NCBI GenBank assembly: GCA_900169235.1
Contig: FWCC01000335.1
Span: 62,001 to 126,000 of the forward strand
Reading direction: 5' to 3'
Length of the DNA stretch: 64,000 bases
From: Zarea fungicola
Lineage: Eukaryota > Ascomycota > Sordariomycetes > Hypocreales > Cordycipitaceae
A model generated the notes under the pieces. It worked only from the letters and a program-made list of their open reading frames with translations. It did not search any database and was not told the DNA's origin. The number at the start of each line of letters is the position of its first letter. Position 1 is the first letter of the stretch. Below are positions 23,405-36,220 of this stretch, in pieces. The position numbers were made by a program, and so were the translations under genes.

Positions 23405-23589
23405 AGCAGGGCGTGGCCACGGCTCCAGTCCCGTACCACCAGGGCTACGTGTATCCGACCACGACGGCGGGGACGGCAAATGTCCCGGTACAGTTTGCGG
23501 GTGATGTGAACGGGGGAGGAAATGGAGTGGCGTATCCAGGGAATTGCGTGCATCCGCAGGGACAGGCGCGATACTACAGGCGTCAGTGA
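22924..23589 (+). CDS. Pro/Gln/Gly-rich low-complexity protein with polyQ tract
   Basis: Single reading frame, 221 aa from ATG at 22924 (ACACCATGCC). It is rich in Ala, Pro, Gln, Tyr and Gly, resembling a disordered or prion-like region, with an uninterrupted 15-Gln tract encoded at 23365-23409. GC-rich third positions continue to the stop, supporting coding. A perfect donor GTATGT at 23222 and an acceptor TAG ending at 23335 bound a 114-nt stretch that is a multiple of three. The segment may therefore be an optional intron, giving 183 aa when removed. There is no recognised domain, TM segment or signal peptide. I cannot name the family. Confidence 0.65.
23365..23409 (+). repeat. CAG/CAA trinucleotide tract (polyQ)
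   Basis: Fifteen Gln codons, mostly CAG with three CAA, inside the Pro/Gln-rich protein gene. Confidence 0.95.
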
Positions 23590-25023
23590 TGTGGGATGGA
23601 TGGGCCATTGTTATGTTGGCTCAACTGCTTCTTAGGACATGGGGTGGTTAATCAGGTTTGGATACTGGTCTACCTCATCTCCCTTTTTCTTTCTTGTTTT
23701 CGTCTTTACCTTCATCCTCTTCTACACCATCTTCTTCTTCCATTTCTTCCATTTCTTCCATTACTTCTTTGTTACTTTCGCTCTTTCTGGCCTTTTTTCT
23801 TCTTCAGTTTCTCTTGTCATCTTTCTTTTGCATGGTGTAACAAAATCGACAGGATTCATTGTTTTAGGATTTCTTGGTGGCTAATTGATTTACACCAAAA
23901 GCATTTATACCCCGGCGCAAGAGCATGGAACAGAATAGGATATGTTCTCAATTTGGATAAAATCAAGAATTTTACAAGCACTTCAAAAATCAACAACGTT
24001 TAAAAACATTAAAAAACAGTCTTTTAAAATCGTATTAAATTTTATCCGCACCATGAGCTCAAGGAAATGTCCAATGCAAAAGTACATAATTTTACATGAA
24101 TTCCAAGCTGGTTAGGACGATCCAGAAATGTAAAACTTCTTCAAATCACGAGTTCTACAAAATATTAAAAGTCTATTTAAAATTTTCAGTGTCGAGTTTA
24201 AAAAGAACAGGTGAGAGGGAGGGAGGCAGGGCGACAGTCCCCGACGAGGCGGAAATCACGCGCAACGGGACAGAGAGTCGAAAAGAAGATACCTTCGTTC
24301 AGCCAAAGTGGGATAAATACGGATAACTAACAGAATTGGTCAGGTGTGGCATGTCAACTTGTTTCAACCAGGTACTTGCCAGGCAGGAAACCGCGGGTAC
24401 CTTGGACTTTTGACAAGAACCGTGTTCTAGCGCCAAAGAAAGTTGCTTCGAGGCCCAAGCCTAGACCTGTTTTCACATAGTTCACCGGGACTACCCATGT
24501 GCTAGTCTGGCTGGCCAATGGATGAAGCAACCTTGTCAGGTTGAAGTAAACTTTAGCTTTGCGACCGCAGGCAGCGAGAGCTTCATTAGGCCTCGTCCGG
24601 ACACAGTATCGTCGGTCGACCGCGCCACGTCAGTCCAAACTTAAGGAAACGGTAAAGGGAGACTCAAAGTTAATTAATTTTTGATATTTTGTCAATTGGT
24701 TCTTCGTTTATATTATCGACCAATATCAGTACAATCAACTCTCCGCCTTTTGTCATGTGCGTTGGCTTCCAGTTGCGGTGCCGGGTTGTAACAGAAACAA
24801 AATGATAACAATGCAATATAAGAATTCCAAGAAAAAAACTCCGCTCGCTATTAAATCAGATTCCTTCTTTTTCATGTACATTTTCTGCTCCGTCCATTCC
24901 CTTCATGATGTTTCATCGTAAAACCAAGGCCGTCAAGTCATCCAGGAGTGCTCTGCAATTGGCTGCAGCCAGCATCATCACCATTGTACACTGCCGTAGC
25001 ATCATGCCCGTATTATATGCCGC
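23590..25023. other. intergenic, convergent 3' flanks
   Basis: Starts with a C/T-rich 3' flank (23690-23830), then AT-rich sequence around 23900-24200. Nothing gene-like was found. Confidence 0.55.
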
Positions 25024-26260
25024 CTACTGCGGGTCGCTAGCCCAAGCACTATCATTAATAAAGGTGGCCCAGGTCGAGTCGTCCAAAGCCGGCATCGGCG
25101 GTGCTGTTTGTTCCCATTTTAGGTTTGTTGTTTCAAAAATTTCACTGGATGGTGAAATTACTTGCTCATCAGCCTTGGGGTCACAGGAAACTCCAGACAT
25201 GTCAAATGACGGATCCACGGTGGCCCAGGTGTGAGGGGAATGTTCGTAGCCTCGCGTCTCAGTAGCACCAGCCAGCATCATCCTCGCTTCCGTGGGCAAC
25301 TCTGTTGTAAACGCTGAGCGACTGGATCCCAGATCTATGGGAGAGTCGGGCTGAGTAGAGTTGTCAAACTTTGCCGGGGGTGTCGCTATACCGCCAATTC
25401 CAGAGTCCTGCCTGCTGAAGTCGGGTGGGTGTGGGTATTGTCCCGTGGCAGATGGGGGGTAGGCTTGGTGGTGTTGAGAGATGTGTGGCTGGGGGTAGAA
25501 CTCTTGGGGGGGGTGCTGCATCTGCTGAAACTGCGGAGGCATTGGCTGCTGTTGTTGGTGGTGCTGCTGAGAGTACTGTTGCTGGCCTTGGTGAGGGTAA
25601 GGGCTAGGCTGCTGCTGATGCTGCTGCGGCTGTGGCTGCGGCTGCGGCTGCGGTTGCTGCTGCTGCTGCTGTATCCAGCGCTCCTGCAGGTGCTGTTGGT
25701 GATGGTGCACAGCAGCGGCGTTTCGATGCAGGTTGACACCAGCATTGGGAAACATTTGGTCGAAGAGCGTGTTTACCTCGTTTTGCCTCCATTCCTCGTT
25801 AGTTCTAGCTAACATAGCCGACATGTTGGCCTTGTTGGAGAGGTATGCTTCCACTCTAGCGTTCATGTGGGGAGAGGCAGTTTGCATGCTTGCGCCGAGT
25901 ATTCTGTAGGAACGTGGAAGGTCGTCATCCTCCTCCTCGTACATCTCCTCCTTCATAACAATCTCCTCTGTGACACGGAAGCTTTTGCCAGTGCGTCGTT
26001 TGTGAATATCCGACGCCATGCGGGCTGACTGGACTCGTGCCTCGAGACTGCGATCGGTACGGCGAGAGGCGGCGATGTAAGCACGCTCCTGGTTCTCCTC
26101 GTGGGATCTTTCGGTCTAACGTAGAAATTGTGTGAGTGCAGGTTCAAAAACGTACGACAGCAGCAAACATGGGCCGGGGGCTCAGGCTCAGGCTTACCTT
26201 TTTGTAGATGGGCATGTTTATGGTTTCAAAACTGCTAAAATCTAGAGAATTGCTTCGCAT
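25024..26260 (-). CDS. conserved fungal protein with Gln/His-rich insertion
   Basis: Two exons: 26260-26198 and 26115-25024 (384 aa), joined in phase 0 (GTAAGC donor, TTAG acceptor). ATG 26260 is used. An in-frame ATG at 26215 (MPIYKK) is an equally plausible start and matches how relatives begin. Residues ~17-110 form a conserved, charged block (ENQERAYIAASRRTDRSLEA, HKRRTGKSF, EEMYEEEDDDLP) that I recognise from uncharacterised proteins in many ascomycetes. Then comes a long Gln/His/Pro-rich region and an acidic Ser/Thr-rich C terminus ending WATFINDSAWASDPQ. The layout, with a conserved basic/acidic N-terminal module, glutamine-rich middle and Asp/Trp-containing tail, would suit a nuclear regulator, but that is only inference. 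Confidence 0.8.
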
Positions 26261-29200
26261 GATGGCGGTTTCTGTGCACAAGTGTCGTGCAAGGATGTTT
26301 TATAGGTGAGATTTAGTGCCGAGGGGCGTATTTTGAGAGGCAGGTACGAAGGAAGCTTTCGAGAAGGTACCCAAGGTAGTAGCTTGCAATAGAGTTGCTA
26401 GCCAAAGTTTGTAGTAAACCAATGAGGCAGAATTCTAGGCAGCCAAGCACTGTAACGGAAGAAAATCCGTGTTGTAGCAGATGGCGGCAAAGAGAGTTGG
26501 AGCCGGCAGCGGCGAGGCGGCGACGAGATGCGTCTAGAGCGAACGCCCCGTAGAAGCCCAGTATCGCCAGGCGAGTATGTGGACTAATTAATGTAAGTGG
26601 TGGTAGTGGTACCTGTAAAGCTTAGGTGCGAAGGTATTCGTTGTGAAGTACACAAGATGTTGCAACAGCCAAAGAGTGACAGAGTAAAGATGAAAAGGTT
26701 CACTGCTCAGGCACAGGAATTTGGAGAAGAAGATGTGGCGGCCATGAACTCAATAAGTACTAAAGCGCGTAGCGATACGGAGGTTGAAAAATAGGCGGAA
26801 ACACTTGGCCGCTTCCTCTCCTCTGCACCGCTCTGTGGCTTGACCCAGTTGGGGCAAGTAAGGACATACCGACTGCAGTGGGATGATGGGGAATTTTTTT
26901 ATTTTTTTTTCCTTGGTTTGCCGGCCTTAGCCTCCTGGCAGGGGCTGCATGCATTTGCAGTGAATGGATTGGATGGATTGGATGGGTTGAATGGAGCTGG
27001 GGGACGCATTGGGGTATGAGGAGCCCAAGAAGCCTTATTAGCGAGGGTGAGTTTTGGAGAGGGTGTCGACGTGTGCCAAAGTGAGTTTTTGTCGATGTAG
27101 ACGATGAGGTTCGATGGTGAAAACTGCGGGGACAAGTACAGAGTATCGGCACGCCCCCTTTCCGAATCGGTTCGAGGAACATGCACCAAAATAGCGTCTA
27201 CTGGCCGACCGAATAAAGTCGCTAATAAGTAATATCTAACTTGTAACCAGTGCCAGTCAACCAGCCAGTCAACAGTCCCCTGTTCTTCTGTGCAATTCAG
27301 GGCTCCACTTGTGTTCGGCCTTTTCAGGCATGCCCCTCCCCTGTAAGCAACGAAGATACAGGGGGCTTATTCTTTCCACAGGCAGCTCCTCCGCTAAATT
27401 CCTTCTAGCGTCAAGCCAAGCTTTTGCCTTGGCTGCCACTTGCGGGCCTGTCTCTTCCAGCATCTCACCACCTCACAGCTTCATCACATCCTTGTCGCCA
27501 CGACTGCCAGACAGAGTATGGCGTGCTGATAACAAACTCACTTACACAAGCCTACTTGTTGCAGTTGTCAGAGTACCATAAGCATGTAGCCGCTAGTTTC
27601 ATTCCTCTTGGACTACTCACAAATACTAATCAAACAGAGGTCTAGTCAAACGAGTCAAACGAGATACTCCAATCCGACGGTACAAGAACGCGACAGCAGG
27701 CAACAAACTCCATCAGCCACAGTTGACAGCCGTGAATTTCACACCAACGCCGACGATCCCTTACTGTCAATGTGTCCAGCCCAACCAACCAAACATTTCC
27801 TCTGCTGCTCGAAACAGTAGTATAACAACATCCCACGTAAAAACTGAGACCAGCTGCCCGCCCGCATGTTACTGAGCTCGCGCCACATTTAATTGTGGAT
27901 AACTGTCCTGTCATCGAGATTTGCCTCGGGACTGCACCCTTACTGGCAACTGGCTACCAGTACTAGTTACTGGTAGCAGTGCTGGCCCCAAGGAAAACAA
28001 ATCCTTATTGCTGCTCGGTGTGGCTGTAGAGCTCCGGAGACCCTGGTTTCAATTCGCACCAATCCGTCGTACCTTTGACATCGAGATTCAGTCACACTTT
28101 CAAGACGGAGACAAGTGCCCGGTAATGTCGAAATTACCATAATTTCCACTTAATCAACCTGGATTTACTTCCAACCAAGACCAGTCGTAATTATGGCAAT
28201 TCTCGATATCCTACCGCTTGGGCATCTACTGTTAGCCCAGGGTCGTCCAACGCTGGCGACATGGGTCAAGCCTTAAACCGGCACTATCTCGAAGCCCCGC
28301 CCTCGCTCCTCATTCTGCATGCAGCCATCGCGACCCACTGCCTCGACATTTGAGCAAAGCTTGACGACGACGCTACTTCAGAAGGTGATGCATGGTACCA
28401 TTCGGAGTGTCTTTTTTCACCCAGGTCTGTTTCAAGCGGTCAGAGTAGGAACTGGCAGCCACTCTGCCACTCTGCCACAGCAAGAAAATCCAGCCACACA
28501 GGCTTGCATGTTTCTTCGTCGATCAGTTACCCTACCTCTGGTCTAACATATTCAAGAGCCTTATATGGAGCATCGTTATTCAATTTACAGGACTTGCAAT
28601 CGCCATCGGAACATGTTGCAAGCTGAAATGGCCTCTGTATTGAGCACTCATTCTCGAGACTACAGGTACTATATGCTCCGCTGTCCATGCGCTGCCCTGC
28701 AAGTGCCGTAATGCTGGGCCATTTCAACTGTACAGCTTTGCGCCGCGATCGTCGCCAACAGGAACCAAAATGGACGAAGCTATAGCATCCCTGCGACCCA
28801 AAGCCACAGCGGATATTGCATTTGAGCCACACCTATCTGATAGTGGCCCCTGCGGGCCACAACCAAAAGGAAGCCCCAGCAGCGTCAGCACCTTTCGTTT
28901 CTGGTAAAAAAAACTTGGAAATCTGCTTCCCCACCAGCCACATCCGTGTCCCGGAGGCTGATGTGACGTCATAGTGATTCCACAGCTGCTCCAGCGCGCA
29001 TGCCTGGTCTCGGCGTTGACTCCCAGTTTGTTCATCGAAGCCACAATGGCTGTTCAAAATTAAGGGTTGTTACATTATCTATCTGTTGGTGTTCAACGGA
29101 AAACACGAGGCTGTATTGGGAAAATCCCTGATTTCTTTTTTTCTGGAGCAAAACTTCAAGCCTCACTCAGCTCACCTACTTCTGTACGCCACAGTGACGT

Positions 29201-32065
29201 GGCTGTGCGCTTGCAGAAACCAAGAATTTCGTTTTCCAACAAGCAGACCAGATTGTCCGTGCATTGAGAGAGGTCTGAAATTAAAAACTATGGTTTGAGA
29301 AACGACAATTCATGGTTGCCCCAAAGCTCCAAGGATGCAGACTTGCAGAACACGGCTGATGTCTTACCTTGTAGCGAGCTAGACACACCTTGCCACCCAA
29401 CGTGAATTAGAGAAAAGACCTAACCAACTGTACCAATGCTCTCATCGTTGCCTGCCCCTCAAGAATAGTATTTTGGCCAATTAATACCAGTTGGTTACAC
29501 AACAAACGCGGTGGAGGTTGCCTGCCGGTGCTGGGACTGGGCTTTACACGGTGTCAGATCAGAATTCCAGCACGCAGCCATGATACTGGCCAGATTCTCC
29601 AGCCAGTGGCTGTTTTACTAGCAAAAGCATTATGTGTACTTTGCTGAGATATGTATAGCCATTTTATTGGGCAGGAAAACGGCAACTCCTGTTGTCTTGC
29701 AGTTCCACGCATGAGGCACATGGTAAAACGAAAACCAAATTCTCCGGCGGCGATCAAACACGTGTTGCGTTCCCTAGATGCGACAGTTGACATGACTGTG
29801 GGTTAACTAGGTAATTGCCGAAAAATTCTTGTCCTCTGATATGCATTGGAAACGCTTGCCGAGAGGCAACCAGCGACCTTGCAGGAGCAGCGAGCAAAAC
29901 GAAGGAGTTGTTTAAAATCGGACATGTGGCTTGAAAGACGTGGCTATGCTTTTTCTTCTGTGTGGCAGTTCTCCTACCTTGGTAGTATCTGAGTAACGAG
30001 TCAATCATGCGGATTGTCACGGTGGCAATATCGGGCCACATGGGAAAGTGCCTGGAATGGGAGGGATGCCCATGCATTTTCCCTGGATTTAGTGTGATCG
30101 AGAAAAGCACGAGAGCGAACTACTTTCGTCTTATTTCCAACCACTCAGATCCTAGTGCGAGCCACACTTTTCCAGTTTTCTGGTTAACTCTTGGCGTTGT
30201 GCCACGGCTACATCGTTTCATCGCTAGCAAACGTCCCTCTGCACCTGTTTGCCGGAGCTTCTTTTCCAAACTGTCTCCTTTTTTGAGTAAATTAGAGATT
30301 AAATATATTTGACGGTGAAAACCACTGAACCCTTTGCGGCTATTGAGGTGCGTCTTTGTCGGAACCCTTGAAAAGACATTTGAAGTCCCGAAATGAAACG
30401 AGGGATACAGCGGGATGATCTACACTGTGGCGACGACCTGTTGGCATCTAGACCAAGCAAGCCGCGTAACCACCAGTGACACTGACACCGTGCATCTCCC
30501 GTAGCTGCTGATCATCCCAAGCTGGTTTCTTTTTTTGGTACTGCATCAATGCATGCCAGTGGCATTGCGATCGGGGCCATCGTTTTTTCATTTGAAAGCG
30601 GGACTCGCTACGAATCGAACCTTTTGTTTTAAAAGAATTATGAACTACTATGGATCATTTGATCGAATAAGCTTTTTTCAACTCAGATATGTTGAGAAAG
30701 ACACAACATGAAACATTTTGAGAATCGACATCATTTTTGTGAGCACTCGTTGTCTCTTTTCTTCTGCTGCTCCCTTGTCCCATTCGGCCTGCCACACCAA
30801 ACCCCGCAACCTTTGGTGCGCCGGCAGTTCGGATGCTGCCGGTAGGGAATAAGACAAAAAAAAAAAAAAAAAAAAATAAAGGGCGGAAAACCCACTTGCT
30901 GGTGAGTTTCAGCCCATGTATAATACTGGGCGGAGCTGGTGTTCCGTTGGAGGTCGGGTGGGTGGGAGGGCTTGCAGGCCAAAAGTGTGACGTCACTCCT
31001 ACATCAGCGGAGCACTTCTGCCGCTCAAGAAAGGAAGGAGCCATTGGGATCATTGAAGCCACAGGTACCCCTGCGTTTTGCGTGGGGAAACCCGTTTTCT
31101 GTTTTTCTTTCCCGCTCTGGCAATTACGGTGGACAAGGGGGCGGGCAGAGATGACTTTACGTATCTATTTATCTCTACTCCGTATTTATCTCTCTATTGA
31201 CATCCTGCGCTCACAACGCTTACTACTAAGTGATCGAAGTAATTGGTCACAAGATCGCTCACTTCCCAATCAGGCTTCCTCGGCCATCATCCCTTGGAGC
31301 GCGAATTCAATTCAATTCACATGGTTCTTCTCCGGGCATTTTTTTTTAGCCTCGACAAAGTCTAGTCTACTAACTACAACAAGGGGTGAAGGTGTACAGT
31401 GCCGAAATTCAGGAATGATGTAAAAGCCAAGAAGCCAGCAAGTCAGGCCGTACCCTATACCGCAGCCTGCGTTTTTTAAAGTATTGCGCTCTATTTCCTA
31501 ATGATACATGAAGCACTATTTATATTAGAGTCTAATCTGACATTGTGTATCTTTGATACGAATCAAGAGTTCTATAATTTTAGACTCCTAGTGACTCGCG
31601 AGAACTTGCAGGTTTATGACACTCCTGACTCGTGTTAATGCTGAGACGCCGTACTATCGGCTATTGAGATGAGGATTTCCCTGGGTCCACGTTTGACTGG
31701 CCAGAAGAAGCGGTGCTGCTTCTCTACCTGTAGCTGGTCAGAGATGTTCACAGTCGTGGGCGTTGTCGGCATGGTCCTGATTGACAAGGTCACGATTCCG
31801 AGCAACTACTTGAATTAATAAAATTTAAAATAATACAAATAAAACCTCCCAAGTCCAGGCATACACTGAATGTCTAGACGTAGCCTAATGCACGCTGCCG
31901 CTATTGCAGATGACAGGTGTTACAAACGTGACAAGCAGGCCGGCCAGGATGGGTGGCCTCAGGCGAACGATAGGCGGGACTGGCTCGAACACCGTCTCGG
32001 AGACAAGGTATGTAGCGCGAGTATAAACCTTTTGGCATCCCGTGGCAATCAATTGGTGAAGTAGT
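26261..32065. other. 5.8-kb gene-poor region
   Basis: No frame in this stretch shows coding-like codon use or a family match. It contains a short GGATTGGAT-type repeat at about 26965-26985, a 22-base poly(A) tract near 30857 and AT-rich patches at 31490-31600 and 31800-31850. It has no obvious transposon ends, although small diverged remnants could not be excluded by eye. Confidence 0.5.
30857..30878 (+). repeat. poly(A) tract
   Basis: About 22 consecutive adenines in the gene-poor region. Confidence 0.85.
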
Positions 32066-33186
32066 TTAACAGCCAAGGTTGCTTAGGCAGCCGTTCAAAG
32101 CCTCGTAGAAAGGGTCAGAGTTCTCTACCCAGGGGAGATGGCCGGCGTTGGGAATAGTAGTCAGGGTGCTGCCTTTGATCCCCTTGTTAATGGACTGGGA
32201 CATGACCAAAGGGCAGGGAATGTCAAACTCTCCAGCAATCATGCAGGTGCGTGCCGTGACATTTCCAAGGTTGGCGTTGGCCGGAGCAGGGCTCGCGGCG
32301 TCCTCAATAGTGTTCCAGGTGTTGGCAAAGACACTGGGGAGCGGGCCGTCTTTCAACGCTGGAACCCACTTCTTCCATCCCGCAATGTCATAAAAGTAAA
32401 CCTGGGTGAGAACAGCGACGTCCTCAGCAAACTCCTTGTCGTTTCTAGGATATCCAGGACTGTCAGGGGGGTTGCTAAGCGTGCCAATCATGTTGACAGC
32501 GTCAGTAAAGTTGAAGTCTTTATTGCGATCCTCTAGCTTGCCGACCAGGTCCATCTGGGTCTGGCTGGCATCAAAGTCACCTAGACAGGTGTCAAGAAGG
32601 ATCAAGTTTGAGACCCTAGTGGGATAGTTCTCTGCATAAAGGAGTGCCATGGTGCCGGACCAGCAATGGCCCAGAAGAACCATAGTCTCGAGACCAAGGA
32701 GAGTGCGTAGGGCTTCCACGTCGGCCACCATGTCTAGCGTAGACATGGAGTGGGCTGGATCCACGGGTTGCTGCGATGGAGAGGTCCCTCGGGGCACAAA
32801 ACTAATAAAGTTGAACGAATCAAATAGGGGCCGCAGACCATCAAGGATATAGCCTGGGCCGATTCCCCAGGGAGCAGGGGTCACAATGACGGGCGGACCG
32901 CTGGCATTGACATTTCCACCCTGGACGATTTCAATTTGCAGTCCATTCAGTTCCACCATGCAGTTCCCGCCATGTTTTATGTCCAATGGGAGAGGGCAAG
33001 GTGGCGGCGTAGCTGGCGGGGAAGAATGAGGCGCAGAGCATGCATTAGCAGCCGCAACCATAGGCGTATAGAAGGAAGCTGCAGCTGCAGTAAGAGCAAG
33101 TAAAGAAACCTACATTCAATTATCCGATGTTAGCTGCAGAATGACATGGGAAAATTAGTTTACAGTATATGGTTAGGTCATACCAT
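32066..33186 (-). CDS. secreted alpha/beta hydrolase, Cys at nucleophile elbow
   Basis: Proposed exons are 33186-33184 (the ATG alone) and 33109-32066, joined across a GTATGA...TGTAG intron (348 aa). This adds VSLLALTAAAASFYTP in front of MVAAANA and creates a convincing signal peptide. Starting at the downstream ATG 33061 would lose it. The body is an alpha/beta-hydrolase of the proline-iminopeptidase type: oxyanion-region TPAPWGIGPGY, FVPRGTSPS, elbow LLGHCWSGT, Asp in IAGEFDIPCP and His in IPNAGHLPW. The elbow residue that is normally Ser (GHSWGG) is Cys-150, and the following Gly is Ser. This may be a thiol hydrolase, an altered-specificity enzyme or an inactive homologue. Likely secreted, with four conserved-looking Cys in the mature part. 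Confidence 0.8.
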
Positions 33187-36100
33187 TGTTGATTGAATGA
33201 CGGAGGGCTCGCCACAGCCAATGAAGGACTAGAATTAAGCTGCTGTGAGGCGATAGGAAAAACGAGTGAACTTGAGTTGAGACGTTTTCCGGAATGATTC
33301 AGCAGCTGCTACGAGTTACCTTATATACACGAAATGTAGTAGTATTCGGCTTATTCTAGTATAATAAGTCCAGGTCACATAGTGCGGGTATGCCATTAAA
33401 TGGGTAAACAATTTCTATCAAATCAGCTATCGAGTAGCAGCAAGCTAATAAAGCCGGTCAGCGTCAAGGGACGAGTTCGGTAAGCTATTTACTAGAAATG
33501 TATACGAAGCGCCATCTTCTATCAAAATAATGCTGTTTTGGGCTTGGCCTTGACTCAAGCCCAATTAATATGGGGGCTATTAGCGCGTAAGGTTTCCTTA
33601 TAACACTGGCGTTGGTTTGGCTGGACCAACACAGGCAGCTGTAACGATGGCGTATCAACCGACGCAAGTCACAGTTGGGGCTGCTGGCCTTGGTGACATT
33701 GGGTACACTTTCAGCTACTATATGCGAGGAGAATATCGGGGAGTTTTTTTTTTTTTTTTGTGTAAAAGACAAAAAGAACGAAAAGTCTACAAATAGGGCT
33801 CAAGAGACTTCTGCAACCCTTCAATCACACACTCCGCACGCTTCGGTACCTGATTCCTGACTAGCACTCTGTACTGCACACCAACCTGCTGACAACTCCA
33901 ACCATCAGATACACAGGCAATTGGGCTACATCAGGGGCACTTCTCTAGTATAAATCACTGTAGAGGTGAATATTGCAACATTCCATCTGCGACATACATG
34001 TACCCGTAGCTATTTTGAGCAGTCAGCAACTGGCTACAGGTCCGCGCCAGTCAGTTGGAGACGTCAAAGTATGATTGATGGGCAGATGGAGATACATAGG
34101 GAAGACACCAAGCTATTTTTGTCTTTTTATGACTCGAAAAATGCGTATCGACACTTAGTAGGGTGACGCGGCAAAGTCCGGTCTGGGTCTGTCAAGTGGC
34201 CATACTGGGAAGTGCAAGTTTTCTGGAACAGACGCTCGTATATTACTTGAATTATGCCATGTTTCCTCTTGCTATGACGTTTCATGACGATGGGCCAACA
34301 AGATACATAAAGTAGCAAAACTATTGAACAGATTAATCTAAGCGCTGTATTTTTTATGGAAAAAAAAGATATATTGTGATGCCGCATCATTAGTTGAGCA
34401 TCTGTGCGTGGTCTTGCATAAACTTGCATATACTACACAGTCCCTTGACCGTCAAAGAAGCAGCAGACCATGGAGCCCACTCTGGCAAGTACACAGGACA
34501 ACGTATAGTTGCAAACAATGTTTACAAGTATGTTGGAATATTCGAGCTATATTTAGTCATGTATTTTATTGTTAGCCCTAAATTCTGGCACTCTATTTGG
34601 CGTCTGCATTCTTTGATTATGATTGCCCAAAACTACGCAAAGTTGGGACCTTAGTCATGACTCCGTGTAGGTCGCCTACATGCCCCTCCTCGGCTATCAA
34701 ATGGATAAAGAGGTGTCCATATAGGCTTCAAAGTCCGTATTAAGAGTATTTATGGTCAGTTTCTTGATTTTTGGAACAGAACTGGTAATTTTAGTTTTTG
34801 ATAATGCAAGGTATAGGGTAAGCTTCTGTTGCCGGACCACTTACATGCACTCACTGCTGACTTGATCCCACTCCTTCTTCGTGTCAATGCTAGCTACTTG
34901 TTTCCGGGTTTCGCCTGAAATACATAGCCTTTCATTCAACTATTAAATATAGTGGTTTCACGGCAAGAGAGACAACGAAGCACATGACATGTTAAACCTC
35001 TGACCGTACGATATAGACAAGTCTGGTATAGTCTCTCGCATCGATCGAACCCCGCACGTCGTCGTCGGATGACAGGTTGTCGATTTACAAGCTAGACACC
35101 CAAAACAAAAGGGCATATTGCCAGGTTCCGATTTGTTGAGAAAAGTTGCATGGCGCAATTCGAGGATATAAAAAAGGTTGAATGCGTTTTGTCGTGGAGA
35201 CATTTGTCGTCCACGCACTGGACCCATGTGCCCCAGTGATTGGCTGTGTATGAGCTTGCCGTAAGCCGCAAGAAGGAACGGCGGAGCGCACCCCTCTCCC
35301 GGGCCAGGCGATAGGGAGGCCAGATTAGCGCGGTCTGGGGGCCAGTCGAGCTGCACATATGGTCGTGTCGCCGCTCTGGATTGGTAGATGGAGGGTTGTG
35401 GTTGCAGTGGTTGGAGATTTGTATGGTGGCATGGGCGGCATGCGCATGACCTGCAGCAGCCTCGGGTATCTTTCCAGGTCTGCTGCAAAAGCCAGTTGCC
35501 GTTTTCTGCCGCCTGCTCGTCGTCGAGTATTGAGAGTATACTCAGTATGGAGTACCTGACATTGATTATTAGTAGGTGGTGTCTTGTAGACCCTGTTTAC
35601 TCATCTCTGCTGCCCCGTTTGCTGGCCAGGATTGTCTGGTTGCCGGGGCATTTGTAAAATGGAGAGCTGAATTCTGTGAGATGGTAAGTAAAATAAATAA
35701 TAAGGGGAAAAAATGCTTGAGGAATTGTCCTGTGCCGCGACAGTGTTTGAGTGGCGAGTCACTCCTCATTCAGACTGTTTTAATGTAGGTCCCTGATGCT
35801 CTTTTGCCCACTTTTTAACTTTTTTGGTGGCTGATCCCTGTTACAGGTAACTTTTCATTATTAAACATTCTCAAACGCTGCACCAGCTTTTTTTGTTTTT
35901 TTTTTTGTTTAATTCTCTTTAGCCCCGCCACCAAACGTCACGCCCGCTAAAGGAGCAGCACACAAGGCCCCAGCCAAGCCTCGGGTGGCATCGACTCTTC
36001 TGCAACTCCTCTTTTACGCCTGCATCCCATGCTACATCTCTGACATTTAATACTCTCCCGCAGTTGTTATATCCGTTCATCCTTGGCTTCTGCATCCCTC

Positions 36101-36220
36101 CAACACATCGGCATCTGCAATACAGCGTCGTTGGACCGTCTACCTCCCGTTTGTCCACCGCCTAGCCTCCTATCTAGAGGGCATCTCCACGTTGCTGCAC
36201 TACAACTACAACTAGCCGCC
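33187..36220. other. intergenic, no gene seen
   Basis: A 176-codon minus-strand frame at 34958-35488 overlaps two other open minus-strand frames and has no family resemblance. I consider it chance. There is a T tract at about 33746 and AT-rich DNA near 35690-35900. The last ~300 bases form the pyrimidine-rich promoter/leader of the OSBP gene. Confidence 0.5.

Noticed and set aside
28010..28075. tRNA-like segment with GGTTTCAATTC
   Set aside because: The presumed T-arm and acceptor stem do not pair, and no cloverleaf could be drawn.
30596..30640. Minus-strand GGTTCGATTC resembling a tRNA T-loop
   Set aside because: Flanking bases do not form the T-stem and no D or anticodon arm is found.
30833..31423. 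196-codon plus-strand frame
   Set aside because: It begins by translating the poly(A) tract as lysines, and the rest has no coding bias.
34958..35488. 176-codon minus-strand frame
   Set aside because: It overlaps other open minus-strand frames, has no coding bias or family resemblance, and its Cys/His content fits no zinc-finger pattern.
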